A stretch of 64,000 nt of DNA. Source: Entomortierella parvispora. Taxonomy: Eukaryota > Mortierellomycota > Mortierellomycetes > Mortierellales > Mortierellaceae. How positions within the stretch are numbered: position 1 is the stretch's first letter; each line of letters begins with the position of its first letter. Both the position numbers and the translations under genes were made by a program. Below, in pieces: positions 11,352 through 23,105 of the stretch. The notes below the pieces were generated by a model. It was not told the DNA's origin and ran no database searches. It saw only the letters and a list, made by a program, of their open reading frames with translations. The stretch spans positions 434,001 through 498,000 of the forward strand of contig OY752144.1 of the NCBI GenBank assembly GCA_963573315.1, in the 5' to 3' direction.

Positions 11352-12775
11352 ATGGCCTCGCAAACATACTCTCGCGAAGAGGTGCAGCGTCACTCCTCTG
11401 AGGACTCGTGCTGGGTTATCCACAACAACAACGTCTACGACATGACTTCCTTTGTCGTTGACCATCCCGGCGGCGAAGAATACATCCTCGACCACGCAGG
11501 CCAGGATGTCACCCTGATCATGAAGGACGAACTCTCGCACTTGCACACCGAGGGCGCCTACGAGATGATGGAGGAGTTCCTCGTCGGTACCTTGGCCGGC
11601 TCTACCGCCACGACCTCTGCCACACTCAATGACAACTCTGTGCTCCATAAGCGGTCCACAACGACTGCCACTACGACAACGGCATCTTCCTCGACAGAGG
11701 AGGACGAGGACTACCACAAGCCCACGGACTTGATCGCGGACAAGAAGACAAAGTTCCTCGACCTCACCCAACCTCTTTTGTGGCAGCTTTGGAACAGTGA
11801 CTACAGCAAGGCCTTTTATCTGGAGCAAGTGCACATCCCGCGTCACCTCGTCGGTTCGGCAAGAATCTTTGGGTCGCCCTATTTGGAGGTGTTCACCAAG
11901 ACCCCTTGGTACATGATCCCGATCTTTTGGTTGCCCGTGATCGCGTACAATGTAAACAAGAGTCTAGAAGCCGGTTTGACGGCAGATCAAGCGGCCGCGA
12001 TTTTCTTTAGCGGTATGATCTTTTGGACATTGGCCGAGTATCTGATCCATCGGTTCCTGTTCCATGTCGATGACATGTTGCCGGATTCATCGATTTGGCT
12101 GGTGGCCCATTTCTTGCTTCACGGAATTCACCACTACCTCCCCATGGACAGGTACAGCATTATATTGCTTTCTTTTTTTTTTTTTTTTTTACTTTGCAGT
12201 TGGAGGGAGTTGAAGTGATCGTCGGCAAGATTGGAGCCGAAAGGGGAAACACTGGTTTTTTTTTTTTTTTGGCTGTTTACTGACCTGACTCCGCTCCGCG
12301 TCCTGCTGTACCTTTTTTTTTAACGTCTTGTTTGCTCTGCGCAATGGTGCAATTGTGCGCAATAGACTGAGACTTGTGATGCCCCCCGCCCTGGCTGTTG
12401 CATTGGCCATCCCGCTCAACAAGTTGGCGCACACACTTCTGGCTGAACCCCAGGCCTACGCCGGCATTTCAGGATTGTTCTTTGGCTATGTTCTCTACGA
12501 TCTGTGCCACTACTACCTGCACCATGCTCGGCCCTTCAAGTTCCACTTCAAGGAGATGAAGACGTATCACTTGAAGCACCACTATAGCGACTATGAGGGC
12601 GGCTACGGTATCACTTCCAAAGTGTGGGACAAGTAAGTGGGAAAGAGAGGGAGAGAGATGTCTGAATCTTTTTTCTTTCTAGCTCAGATCAGTCTGTTTG
12701 TTTTGTACTTTGTCTAACCTGTTTTCCTTGTCTTGCTCTTTTCCTAGGGTCTTTGGCACTGAAATCAAGCTTTAA
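11352..12775 (+). CDS. SCS7: Scs7-type sphingolipid fatty acid alpha-hydroxylase (cytochrome b5 fusion)
   Basis: It adds the 2-hydroxyl to the very-long-chain fatty acid of ceramide in the ER. Exons 11352-12151, 12366-12632 and 12748-12775 give 364 residues. Residues 1-85 form a cytochrome b5 domain with the haem motif DHPGGEEYILDHAG and a second His in LSHLHTEGAYEMMEEF. The C-terminal half is the integral-membrane hydroxylase with the expected di-iron histidine clusters: AEYLIHRFLFH, HFLLHGIHHYLPMDR, CHYYLHH and KTYHLKHHYSDYE, plus hydrophobic spans. The last exon encodes only VFGTEIKL. A Ser/Thr-rich linker (about residues 90-130) joins the domains. Length is close to that of yeast Scs7. 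Confidence 0.96.
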
Positions 12776-13084
12776 AAGACCACAAGAACTTTTTGTCATT
12801 GTGCCATGCCATTTGCCCAATTGTGCTTTGCTTGCCCGCGCGTTTCACATTCTCTTTCCATATATTGTTGCTGTACTTTTGATATCTTTTTGCTATTCCC
12901 CGTTCTCTTTTCATACCCTTTTCCTCACCGACACCCTTGCCATTACAACCCTATTACACCCTAATCCAACGACCAGTGTCACTCTGTTGTCAAACTGTCA
13001 CCACCATCGCCACTTTTTCAAAATAAACATAAAGCATCGCCGGTGCTTTCTCTATTATTATTATTTTTCACTTGAGGCGACATA
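12776..13084. other. Convergent 3' region between SCS7 and the glycosyltransferase gene
   Basis: A 309-base, T-rich stretch with AATAAA at 13021 and a TATTATTATTATTTTT run. It is consistent with 3' untranslated sequence; no gene was seen. Confidence 0.5.
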
Positions 13085-14224
13085 TTAATTACTCTTGGGG
13101 ACCTGCCCCTGGGTGTTGGACTCTGTCTTGGGGGCCTGCTCCTGGGTGTTGGACTCTGTCATGGGGACCTGCTCTTGGGTGTTGGACTCTGTCTTGGGGA
13201 GCTGCTCTTGGGTATTGGACTCTGTCTTGGGGGCCTGCTCTTGGGTGTTGGACTCTGTCTTGGGGACCTGTTCTTGGGTATTGGACTCTGTCTTGGGGGC
13301 CTGCTCCGGGGTGTTGGACTCTGTCTTGGGGACTTGCTCTTGGGTGTCGGGCTCTGTCTTGGGGACCTGCTCTTGGGTATCGGACTCGGTCTTGGGGGCC
13401 TGCTCCAGGGTGTTGGACCCCTCCTCTGTCGTGGAGTGCTGCTCGCAAGAGGCGAAGAGAGGCTTGAAATTGATCTCGACTCTGCCATCTTTAAAGCCCG
13501 TGTGCCAGAACTTGTCAGAGTCCAAATCACAGATCTTGTCCTTATCATTGGCACCGAGCAAGTATCCGATCTGAGCGTCCTCGAACTTGTTGAAAAACGT
13601 GGCGTTTGACCAGCGCAAATGACCCGTAGGAGGCAAAGCCCTCTTCTTGAACATGTACAGACGTCCAAGAGGCCAGTAAAACTCGGGTGCCCAAGCGTGC
13701 ATGATTCCCGTCAATTCACATTTCTTGTTCCTTGCAAAGTTGTCCACGAACTCATCCATGACATGTTTTTGAATCAAGGTATCGTCGTCAATCTTGACAA
13801 TAATCTCCTCCGAGTCTGGTGAATTATGGACAAGCTTCCACAGGTTCAACGACTTTTCGCCCAAGTATTCGTACCCCCTCGAGTTCTCAATGTTGACCGT
13901 GCACAACGGGGATTTGTCCAGGGTATCACAGACGACATCAAAGGCCTCGGTCGTGAACCAGGTATAACCGAACGAGAACGTTTCTGCACAGGATTTGTAT
14001 ACAAAGGCGGTGTATCTGGTCCCTGACTTTGTAACTTGACTCCGTAGAACTCTGGGCCTGTTGTGATGGTGACGATAGTAGGCGGAGGTTTCTGATGAAC
14101 GCGATGAAGCCAGGTCCTTGAAGGACCATTCCAGTTTGAGAAAGGCGATGGGCAAAGCCAGACCGATGGTGATCATGAGGATGACGGCTGCTAGCGCCAC
14201 CCTGTTCCTAAGAACGAACGGCAT
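13085..14224 (-). CDS. Type II membrane glycosyltransferase-like protein (GT31-like) with repeat tail
   Basis: A single 379-residue exon. Residues 7-32 are one hydrophobic span after a short basic N-terminus (VALAAVILMITIGLALPIAF), giving Golgi type II topology. The lumenal part shows EKSLNLWKLVHN, then the metal-binding KIDDDTLIQ, TGHLRWSNATFFNKFEDAQIGYLLG and a Cys/His pair later. This is the layout of beta-1,3-galactosyltransferase-like (GT31) folds: a DDD motif and a downstream ED(A/V)..G. The last third is ten copies of an 11-residue hydrophilic unit such as APKTESNTQEQ, encoded by a minisatellite. No substrate can be named. It could instead belong to another GT-A family; the DDD and topology are solid, the family assignment moderate. 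Confidence 0.6.
   Translation of the reverse strand: MPFVLRNRVALAAVILMITIGLALPIAFLKLEWSFKDLASSRSSETSAYYRHHHNRPRVLRSQVTKSGTRYTAFVYKSCAETFSFGYTWFTTEAFDVVCDTLDKSPLCTVNIENSRGYEYLGEKSLNLWKLVHNSPDSEEIIVKIDDDTLIQKHVMDEFVDNFARNKKCELTGIMHAWAPEFYWPLGRLYMFKKRALPPTGHLRWSNATFFNKFEDAQIGYLLGANDKDKICDLDSDKFWHTGFKDGRVEINFKPLFASCEQHSTTEEGSNTLEQAPKTESDTQEQVPKTEPDTQEQVPKTESNTPEQAPKTESNTQEQVPKTESNTQEQAPKTESNTQEQLPKTESNTQEQVPMTESNTQEQAPKTESNTQGQVPKSN
13087..13415 (-). repeat. 33-bp coding minisatellite, about ten copies
   Basis: Direct repeats of 33 bases, each encoding (V/A/L)PKTESNTQEQ with small changes (ESD, EPD, NTPEQ, PMTE). The copies are in frame with the glycosyltransferase gene and occupy its whole C-terminus to the last three residues. 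The plus strand also stays open here (TCTTGGG... units), giving several mirror ORFs that are artefacts of the repeat. Confidence 0.95.
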
Positions 14225-16065
14225 CTTTGGTTGACGCTTTATGTGGTCGTCAGTTGAGGACGATGGGTGTTGTCGCTGTGGGTATCGGCTATCCGTTGGC
14301 GCGGTTATTCACTTTTCCACTGTGGTGGTTGTTGTTTGGTTTCGCCGTTGCTTTCACTGTTGCTGTCTTCCCGCAAGAATAGAAACCTAGTCGAAAATAA
14401 AAGGGGGAACAACTGGACCGTTAGAATACAAAGACGTGCTACAGTCACATAGGAAAATCCACTAGGAAGGCTCTTGCAGCACTTACCCAAAAGAAGCAAG
14501 ACTAAGAGTCGATAAGATGGCGATCGTAAATCTCCTTGGAATAAGATCGAAGGATCTACAGGGTGCAATGAGAGTATATCAAGAGGAGAGCAGAGCAGGG
14601 TTCTGTGAGTATCAACGCATCAATGCATCTCAAAGCGACACCTGAAGATGGATAGCTAGCAAGCAGGTGGCAAGGGAAGGAGAGGACAGACGAGGAAGTT
14701 TTACCTCGATCGGCAGGAAGAAAGAAGTAAGGATGAAGAATGAAGAATGAGAGATGAGGGACAAGCCGATGAGATGACGATGAAGGAGGGATGAATGAGA
14801 GAGAGACACAGAGAGAGAAGAGGGAAGAGAGAAGAGAGAGAAGAGAACAGCAAAGAGAAGAGGAGCACAGACGGCGAGGGCTTTTTTCTTCTTTTCTTTG
14901 GTTCTTTTGAACTCAGGAACGCCGATAGTCGACATTGTAGGAGCGCCCGTTGCACGGGATTAGTGCAGACTCGGCTCTCTGCGCCCCTCGCCCTCATCTT
15001 CATTGGCCAGGAAGCACTTTCTGATTGGCCTGTGATTTTTTTTTTTTTTAGGCTTTTTTCTTTGTTCTCAGCTATCCGAGGATCCGAGCAACGGGATTTG
15101 CCACCAAAATGTACCGCGACCCCATCCTCACCATTTTCTCCATATCAAAAAAAAACCTCTCGTCCTTGCTTCCACTCTTCTTCACATCTTCGCACACCGT
15201 CCTTCGCTCTACCACCCCTTTGTCCATCGTTCTTTTCAATCAATCTTGCCGTCATTGTCCCTAGGAGGAATGTACCTGGATATACAGAAGAAGAGTTGAA
15301 ATACTCCTGCTCTCCGCCTGTATTCTCTTCTCCACCATTGTGATCGAGAACTGGCTGGTCTAGCAGCGCTTCAGCGCCTGCCCTGACCAAGTCATCCGAC
15401 GTGGCACACCATACGTTTTGCTCCATGTGACCTTCCCTCTTTCCCCCTCTCTCTTTCTTTCTTTTCTATCTCACTTCCTTCCCTCTTTCCCCTTCCATGT
15501 CTCTCTATGACTAACCCCACCTTCTTTCTCACTATTCTTTCGCCTCGTCCATCTCTTTTTCTTGTCCACAGTCAACACCTCTATCAATCTTTCTGCCACA
15601 TCGCTTCTGAATGGAGCGGCCATTTCATTCTCTTTCATCGTCCACCATGCTGAGCTGAGACCCACAAATGCCTCAATCCTTTCTTCTTTTACGATCCGAT
15701 TCCTTCTCTGCTCCCCTCTCCACTCACCCGATCCATCTTTCCTCTCAACTATCGTCCTTTCGTCATCCCTACCACAATTATCAAAAAAAAATCCCAAAAT
15801 TCAGTGCCATTTTCATCTCTGGAGGTCCCAATTTTTTCGTCCGCCGATCCCTTCGTATCTCAATGATGCTACCTTACCATTGTTACGTTGTGGTGTGTCC
15901 TTTTTTTCATTGTTTGGCGCGTTTTTGCCCCAAAAAAAACTCGTTTTTTTGAAAATGAAAAAATCGGCGAAAAAAGGTGAGCTCATAAGCCACTGAGAAA
16001 AAAATCTTCCATCAAAGATCAATAAAAAATTGGCCAATCAGGTCAAATATCATGTGATCTTAATA
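14225..16065. other. Long intergenic region, no gene recognised
   Basis: 1.84 kb between the glycosyltransferase start and tRNA-Ala. 14740-14880 is GA-rich (GAGAGAGA). 15420-15560 is T/C-rich. 15900-15960 has T and A runs. Open frames exist at 15145-15426 (-) and 15562-15996 (+), but neither shows a recognisable domain or a persuasive splice structure. Part may be the leader of an unrecognised gene. Confidence 0.35.
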
Positions 16066-16138
16066 GGGGATCTAGCTCAAATGGTAGAGCGCTCGCTTAG
16101 CATGCGAGAGGCACTGGGATCGATGCCCAGGTTCTCCA
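16066..16138 (+). tRNA. tRNA-Ala(AGC)
   Basis: Cloverleaf read directly: acceptor 5' strand GGGGATC, D-arm with A-box TAGCTCAAATGGTAGAGCG, anticodon arm CTCGCTTAGCATGCGAG with anticodon AGC, T-arm with B-box GGGATCGATGCCC, 3' strand ending TTCTCC and discriminator A at 16138. The acceptor holds the G3-U70 wobble pair that identifies tRNA-Ala. No intron is present. A TTTT Pol III terminator follows at 16141. Confidence 0.96.
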
Positions 16139-16886
16139 ATCTTTTGTCCTCGTGACTTTTTTTTGCTGCAAGTTTGGACGATTCTCCCTTCCCTTCTGAA
16201 CAGAACGGCCCCATTGCTTCCTTTACTTTTGCTCAACTGGCTTTAGCACAGGTGGTAGCGTGTACAATCTTGTGGAGAATATTTCGTCGATCCAGAGAGA
16301 CAAGTCGGTGGATAAGAAGTGCAAAAGTCGGTCGGCGGATAATGGTCGGTGGTCGGTGGTTTGAGACGCGAAGGGTCGGCGATCAGGGCATCAAAGTATT
16401 TCACTGGTGAGTGGATAGACCTGCATACAGTCTTGGACTTGTGCAGGAAGTAGGAAAGAATTCGAATTAGGTCAAAATTCCACGGCCGGAACGCGTCAAA
16501 AAAAAACACGAAAAAACAAAGTGTATCAGACTGATTCACGCGATGGAAAAAGAAGACACTTGCAAGACCAAGAACGTCCAAGAACGTCGAAGAACGACGT
16601 GCGAGAATCCGAATCTCGAACCCAACAACCTTTCTGTTCAAATATCTCTGTGTTCTGTTCAGTACACGCACAATCTGGGCTCAAAATTCTCTATATAACC
16701 TGTAGAATTCGGGCAGGTGAGGAACAGATAGATGAACAAGCGGATTTCAGAAAAGACCAGAAGCAGGAGGCAAGTATGATGACGATGATTTTTTTTATTT
16801 TTATTTCTAACCACTTTGGCCAGCAACAGGTGCGTTTTCATTGGGAGGAGGAGAATAAAGTGGGAGGAAGGTAAAATGGATTTTTT
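16139..16886. other. Intergenic region, no gene recognised
   Basis: 750 bases between tRNA-Ala and the 3' end of the first secreted-protein gene. 16300-16390 contains several GGTCGG(T/C)GG units. A short tRNA-like string near 16240-16310 does not fold convincingly. No coding domain was seen. Confidence 0.45.
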
Positions 16887-18772
16887 TTAAGCAGTGGGGA
16901 AAGCGTTGAGGATGGAGGCAAAATCGGCACCGACGGCGACGTTGGTGGGATCCAATCCCATGGACCAGTTGGACAAGTCAAAGGACTGGACGATTCCGTT
17001 GTTGTTGAAGATCATATTGCAGTTCAACAAGAAGTTGACGGGGATATTTCCGTGGGCCTTTCCATAGTTGACAATATCCTGCCAAATGGGCTTATCTTGC
17101 ACGGTTAAGGGCGAGGTCTTGATCAAGACCGAGAATGTGAGCGTGACCTTGTTTGTACCCTGGACAGTGTACTTGAGGTCATCCAAGAAGTTGAACAGGG
17201 TCGCGCCATCAGCAAGGAATGAGACGTTGATGACCGAGGCCTGAGAAATACCCTCGCCGGGCGAGACCATCTGCAAGGGGAAGCCATAGTAGGGCGACTG
17301 GAAGGTGGCCGTAGCCTTGAGGATCAAATCCTTGTTGGTCGTGGGTGTCGTCTTCAAGGACCAGTTCAAATAAGGGGCCTGCGAGGTGGTCAATCCAGCC
17401 AATCCACCGGGAATGAACAGGTTGGACTTGATGGCGGCCAAACCGGCGTTCAAGGCGGCGTTGGTCGAGGTCTTGCCATAACCGGTCAAGGCCAAATTCT
17501 GATCCTTGCCCATAGAAAGGTCAATCAAGAAATTCCTACCCGCCTCCAAGCTCTGATCCAAGACCGTGGTGGACACGACCAAGTTGTCACCGGGGATCAA
17601 GCTCAACGAGTCGATGGTCGAGTTACCAACGGGGCCGGAGCCCGAGGCCGTGGCCAAATTGATCTTTCCAAGCTTCAAGCTCAAGTTGGTTGGGTTGTTG
17701 ATCTTGATGATCGATGAGAGTAGGATGGCACCGGGCATGGTCTCGAAATCAGAGTTGACCTGGAAAATGTACTTGATGTTTTGCAAGTTGTTCAATCCCT
17801 GGAATTTGGTCGAGGCCTGGAATCCAATACCGGGAATAGTCAAGTGACCGAACCAACCCAAGTTCAACTTGACATCCACAGCTCCCTTGAGCGTCACGGG
17901 GTGCGAGGCAGTGGTCGACAAGGCACCAACAAACTTGGAGAAGGCGTCATGAGCGGTTGGGAAGACGTTCAAAGTGGAAGAAGAGAATGAGGTCGTCAAA
18001 GTACCACCGCTGACGCTGGCAGCGCTCCAGGGAGTATCGATGTTGCCGAGTTGGACACCGTTATCGACCAGGATGATGTGCTGGCGGACAGAGTCAATGG
18101 GCAAGGTGATACCAGGGATGGAGAGCATCGTGGCCACAACGCTGTTGGACGAGGTTGTGGGAGCCCAAACGTTAGCTGGAGTGAAGTCCATGGACATCTG
18201 ATTGATCGTGATAGTCTTGATCAGGCCGATATTGACCTGAGAAAGAAAAGTTGAATGACCATAGCCAACGAGAAGAGGGTACGCAAGAGTGAGAATAAAG
18301 CCAAAGGAAGAAAGGAACATTGTCAGCTTGATACATCTATTAACCAAAAGGAGGCCAAAGGTGAAACGCACTGACTTACAGCAACAGCAGCCTGGCAGCT
18401 TCCTGGCCAGGCACCAGTGAAGATGAGACTATGAACAGACAAGAAAAGAAACCGCTTCGTCAGCAGAGGGGACAGGAAATTGTGGACAAAGGGCGAGGGG
18501 AGGAAAGGCAATCTATTCGTGCGCTGCATGCATTTCAATGACGTGCAGGGTGTGGGTTTGTGCTTGATGTGCCTGATTGCGATGGATGTTGTGTAAAATT
18601 GGACAATCATCCCAAGCAACCCGGGGAATTCAATGGTTTTTGTTCCTTACTTGAGGAAGCAAGCAGCAATACGGTCAGAGTTGGCATCACGCTTTTCAAC
18701 CTCGATGGGTGCGGCAACGGCAGCCGAGGCAAATAAGGCACCAAGGGCAACAGCCTTCAGAGAGAACTTCAT
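16887..18772 (-). CDS. Secreted protein of the fungal DUF3712-like type, paralogue A
   Basis: Exons 18651-18772, 18380-18428 and 16887-18236 give 506 residues. The start MKFSLKAVALGALFASAAVA is a clear signal peptide, followed by an EKRDANSDRI propeptide-like segment with a Lys-Arg (Kex2-type) site. The 49-base second exon encodes LIFTGAWPGSCQAAVA. The mature part is beta-rich and low in charge, with paired motifs: IKINNPTNLSLKLGKI, TPTTNKDLILKATATFQSPY and MIFNNNGIVQSFDLSNWSM. NxT/NxS sites are frequent. It resembles fungal extracellular proteins annotated with DUF3712; I cannot assign a biochemical role. A tandem paralogue lies 1.7 kb downstream on the plus strand map. Confidence 0.75.
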
Positions 18773-20513
18773 GGTTTGATGTGATGGGAAGGGAGCGGGA
18801 GAGTGGGGTGAAGAGAAGGAAAAGGTGGTGGCGACTTCAGTAGAGATGTAAATCTGAAGAAGAGAAAAAAAGAAAAAAAAAATCGATCAAATCCCGGGAT
18901 ATTGAGTCTTTATACTCTCGAACAGAACCGAGACTGGGTCATTCTGTTCACAAAAGGTGTTTTGCTTATGTGAAGAGACTGGAGAGGGACGAGAAAGAGG
19001 TGAGCATGAGCTGAGGGCGTAAAAACGACGTGGGGTCCGAACTTTCATGTGGGCATGCACAAGAGCTGTTTTGTGATGGGTTGCGGAAGCACAAGCGGAA
19101 GGGGGGAACGATAGAGACGGTCGGTGAGAGTATCTCTCGGTTCAATGGTCCGTTACTGCCTCATCCGAGGGCTTGTCAGGGCAGTGTCTACTTTCTGCAA
19201 AAGAGAGAGCGCGGATGGGTAAGGTGACTGAGCAGTGGGTTGGGCGAGTGAGTGAATGAGTGAAGGGGTGAGTGAGCATTCCTCTGTCCGATGGCCCAAA
19301 CTTCTCTTGCGGGCACTGGACACAAACATTCTTTCTCGCCTGAACCCGTGCAGAGGACGACGCAATCCAAACAAATAAACACTCCAACGCCCTCATTCCT
19401 CCCGGTAAACCAAAAACTCACGACCCACAAACAACTGTTTCCCCCGGCCTAACAAATCGTCTTCGGCATGGCCTCCTTCCGTAAAGTGTGCCCCTTCACT
19501 ATCAGAGACTGGCTTCCAATTACCAGGATTGCGCCATCGTTGGCCCGACATCCTGTTCCTGCTGGGAACTTCCTGGACTCCATGAAATTCACGAAACGCC
19601 GACTTCAATTTTTTTTTGTATTGGGCTCTCAGAGCAACTCAACAGAAACGGGCGCGTTGCAGGGCGCAAGCCCGAAGTCTGAGTTGAATGAGCTAGTGAG
19701 GGAGTGGGGGTGTTTAATCCCCTTGTACTTTCGCCTGTATCGTTATGTACCTGTCTTAGCAACAAGAGCCGATGCAAGAGCAAAAAAAAACCCCCCAACG
19801 GACGATCATGCAATGAAGAAGAGGCAAATAAGAAGAGCCAGATCTACTCCAGCGCTAAACTCCTTCACGTACCTGTCTCAAATCTGCCCACATCCTTTCT
19901 TCAGGATGCACGGTCGTTGCAGCACATGGAAGACACACCATGACAAAGAGAAAGGAGGGGCGTTGGCAAAATGGAAGCAGGAGAAGCCTTTATTTACCAT
20001 GACAAAGCGGAACCCCGATGTTTGTTTGTTGCTGTCTCTTTAATCTAAGGGGATGTGGAGAGAGTTGACTTGAGCCTTTCTCCTACTTCCATGGAGATTT
20101 TTTCTATGGTCCAAGGAAAAACAAAAAAAGAGTTGTGTGTTCACTCTCCTCGCACCTCTTTCACCTCTCATTTATATCCCTCCACGGAAGGATAGGGCAA
20201 AGACAAGATAGAGGGCAAGCCGCCTCTTCTCTGCGCATCTCCATGACGCGTCACGTACTACAGAGCCCTGCTGGCAAGATGTTCTCTCCACAAGCACGTT
20301 CCAGGCCTCACCCACAACTCTTTGAAAAACATGCTGGCACGATGCAACGCCCTGACCTCCAACTTCAATTGGAAGGCGCACACGTCTCGTCCCACCCATC
20401 GGTGCAAGCGAGTCTGCAAGACGAGGGGAAATGAGGGGAGGGCTGAATCTTGAATCTTAACAACTTGCCCACTTTTATGTTTATGAATGTCAGAAAAACT
20501 AACCAGTCTACAA
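18773..20513. other. Region between the two secreted paralogues
   Basis: 1.74 kb holding the promoter of paralogue A (18773-19000, with A-rich tracts) and the 3' flank of paralogue B. Short open frames at 19468-20043 show no domain. I see no third, decayed copy of the paralogue here. Confidence 0.45.
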
Positions 20514-22184
20514 CTATTGAGGAAGAGCATTGAGAATGCTTGCAAAGTCGGCACCGACGGCGATGCTGGTGGTTCCCAATCCGAGGGACAAGTTGGACAA
20601 GTCAAAGCTCTGGACGGCACCATTGTTGTTAAAGATCATTTGGCCCAGGAACTGCAAGTCCACGGGAATAGATCCGTTCGCCTTTGCGTACGCAACAAGA
20701 CCGACCCAGAATGGCTTCCAGGAAGGGTCAGTAAGAGTCGACAATTGGACGGCAAAGGTTGAAGTGGCCACTTGAGAGCCCTTGACATTGAATTTGACAT
20801 TATCCATGAAGGTAAAGAGGTTCGTGGAATCCAAGGCAGAGTTGGTACCCTGCACCGCTGCCAAACTCATCGTGGTATCAATTGAAACCAGTTGCAACTG
20901 GAAGCCGTAGTAAGGGGACTGGAAAGAGCCCGTGATCATCACAATACCGTCCGTGTTGGTCGTGGGCGTCGTCTTCAAAGACCAGTTCACGAAAGGAGGC
21001 TGAGAGACAACCGTACCTGAGGCTGGAACGACCACACTCGACTTCATGTTGGCCAAACCGGCGTTCAAAGCAGGGTTAGCAGACGTTTTACCGTAGCCGG
21101 ACATGAACAAGGTCTGGTCCTTGACTGAGAGGGCGCCCAAGAACGGCAAGGTCGCGGGGTAGACCGTGTCCAGCCACGTGTTCGACGCCACCAAGTTGTC
21201 GCCAGGAACCAGAGTGAGATCAGTAATGGTCGAATTGCCGACAGTGCCCTGAGCCGTAGCCGAGATCAGGTTGATGGTACCGAGCTTCAAGCTCAGGTTG
21301 GTTGGGTTGTTGATCTTGATGATCGACGAGAGCATGATGGAGCCGGGGATCGACGTGGTGTCGGAATTGACCTGGAAGATGTACTTCATGTTTTGCAAGT
21401 TGTTCAATCCCTGGAAGTTGGTCGTAGCCTGGAATCCAATACCGGGAAGAGTCAAGTGACCAAAGATACCAAGATTCAATTTGACATCCACAGCTCCCTT
21501 AAGCGTCACGGGGTGCGAAGCAGTGGTCGACAAAGCACCAACAAACTTGGAGAAGGCGTCATGAGCGGTTGGGAAGACGTTCAAAGTGGAAGAAGAGAAT
21601 GAGGTCGTCAGGGTACCACCGCTGACGCTGGCAGCACTCCAGGGAGTATCAATGTTTCCGATTTGGACACCGTTGTCGACCAGGATGATGTGCTGGCGGA
21701 CAGAGTCAATGGGCAAGGTGATACCAGGGATGGAGAGCATCGTGGCCACAACGCTGTTGGACGAGGTTGTGGGAGCCCAGGCGTTGGCGGGAGTGAAGTC
21801 CATGGACATCTGGTTGATCGCGATGGTCTTGATCAAGCCGAGATTGACCTGAAATGAAATAAAAGAGTGTTGTTGAGTGTTGTTCTAGTCAGTTTGAGCC
21901 ATTTTGATAAGCACATTCTCACAGCTGGAACAGAAGTATGACCTACAGCTAAAGCGGCCTCGCAGCTACCTGGCCATTTACCAGTAAAGAGAAGGCTATG
22001 AAGTGAACGTGTTACAGTCTTGGCTGCTGCGTGCAAGGCAAAAGTGAGCAGAACATCTTAACACGTACTTGATGAAACAGGTGCCGATGCGGTCCGAGTT
22101 AGCATCGCGCTTCTCAATGGGAGCAGCAACCGCGGTTGAGGCGAGCAAGGCACCGAAAGCAACAGCCTTCAAGGAAAACTTCAT
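20514..22184 (-). CDS. Secreted protein of the fungal DUF3712-like type, paralogue B
   Basis: Exons 22069-22184, 21947-21995 and 20514-21848 give 499 residues. Exon structure is identical to paralogue A, including the 49-base middle exon (LLFTGKWPGSCEAALA). Signal peptide MKFSLKAVAFGALLASTAVA is followed by PIEKRDANSDRI. The first half of the mature protein is nearly identical to A (VNIGLIKTI becomes VNLGLIKTI). The second half diverges, for example in the loop that reads PASGTVVSQPPFVNWSL here. This pattern says recent tandem duplication with faster change, or less conversion, in the C-terminal half. Function is unknown; a cell-wall or extracellular role is inferred only from the signal peptide. 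Confidence 0.75.
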
Positions 22185-23105
22185 GGTACTAAAGGATGGT
22201 AGGGAGGGGAGGAAAAAGAGAGGAAGAGGAGAGGAAGAGGAGAAGGTAGGAAGGGAGATGGTTGGATGGTTCTCTGAAAGAAAAAAGAAAAAGAAAAAAG
22301 GAAAGAGGTGGCACCACGACGGCTCCTCGAGACTTTTTATCCTCTGTGACCCACTCATACAGAGGAGCTCAACAATAAGGTGTTTGTGCCTGGGGCTGTT
22401 AGTACTTTTCGGATGCTGCTCCGCTTTTTGTTTTCAAAATGAATAGTAGACTATGAACCAGGCGCAACGGGTCTGCGTTACAAACATCTCGGTGGCCAAC
22501 GACACAAACATTCCGCAAAGAGAAAAACTTGTGGGGCACAAGAACCTTGCCTTCGCCCTGATGGGAGATGCAGGCGCAAATGTACACCGCGCCCACACTT
22601 CTCTCCTCCTTCTCTTGATGTATGTAGGCAATGAGACACAAGGACAGAGAGCAAAAGACTCTTTGCATCGAATACGCCAAACCGCTCTTGGCGTACATTC
22701 GCCCCCTCCCCCTCCCCAGGTCCCCGGTGTCGCTCACTTTGTACTGCGTCCTCGCCCCCCACTTCTGTTTCCCGTTTCCCCGTGTCAAAGCCTCTGTTGG
22801 AAAGTCATATGGTTTGTGACATCGTTCGAACTTTCGATTTTACGACAAGGATCATAGAAACATCCGCCATGGAGGGCGAAAGGTCTGCACCACTTGGGTT
22901 CTCCATTGATGAGAATTGATGGCAACAAGCGCGAGCGTGCTTTGCTATTATGTTTCCGGCCTTGAAAAAGCGCCTCAGACTGCCTATAACCAACTTTCAA
23001 CTCTTCTTGGTAATGTGTGGGTGCGAAGACAACGCGCGGTAATGGGAGGGCAGTTTCGTTCGTAGATGTATTATTATGTTAACGATATTACATGCTTGAT
23101 GTAGA
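22185..23105. other. Intergenic region upstream of paralogue B
   Basis: 921 bases: promoter of paralogue B (purine-rich 22195-22300 on the + strand) and the 3' flank of the ABC transporter. Open frames at 22399-22857 have no recognisable domain. Confidence 0.45.

Noticed and set aside
13095-13609. Plus-strand open frames of 131-159 codons across the glycosyltransferase gene
   Set aside because: They are mirror frames created by the 33-bp repeat; the minus frame has the membrane anchor, the DDD motif and a proper end.
16235-16310. Second tRNA-like sequence downstream of tRNA-Ala
   Set aside because: It has D-arm-like TAGCACAGGTGGTAGCG and a T-loop-like TTCGTCGATCC, but I could not build acceptor or anticodon stems.
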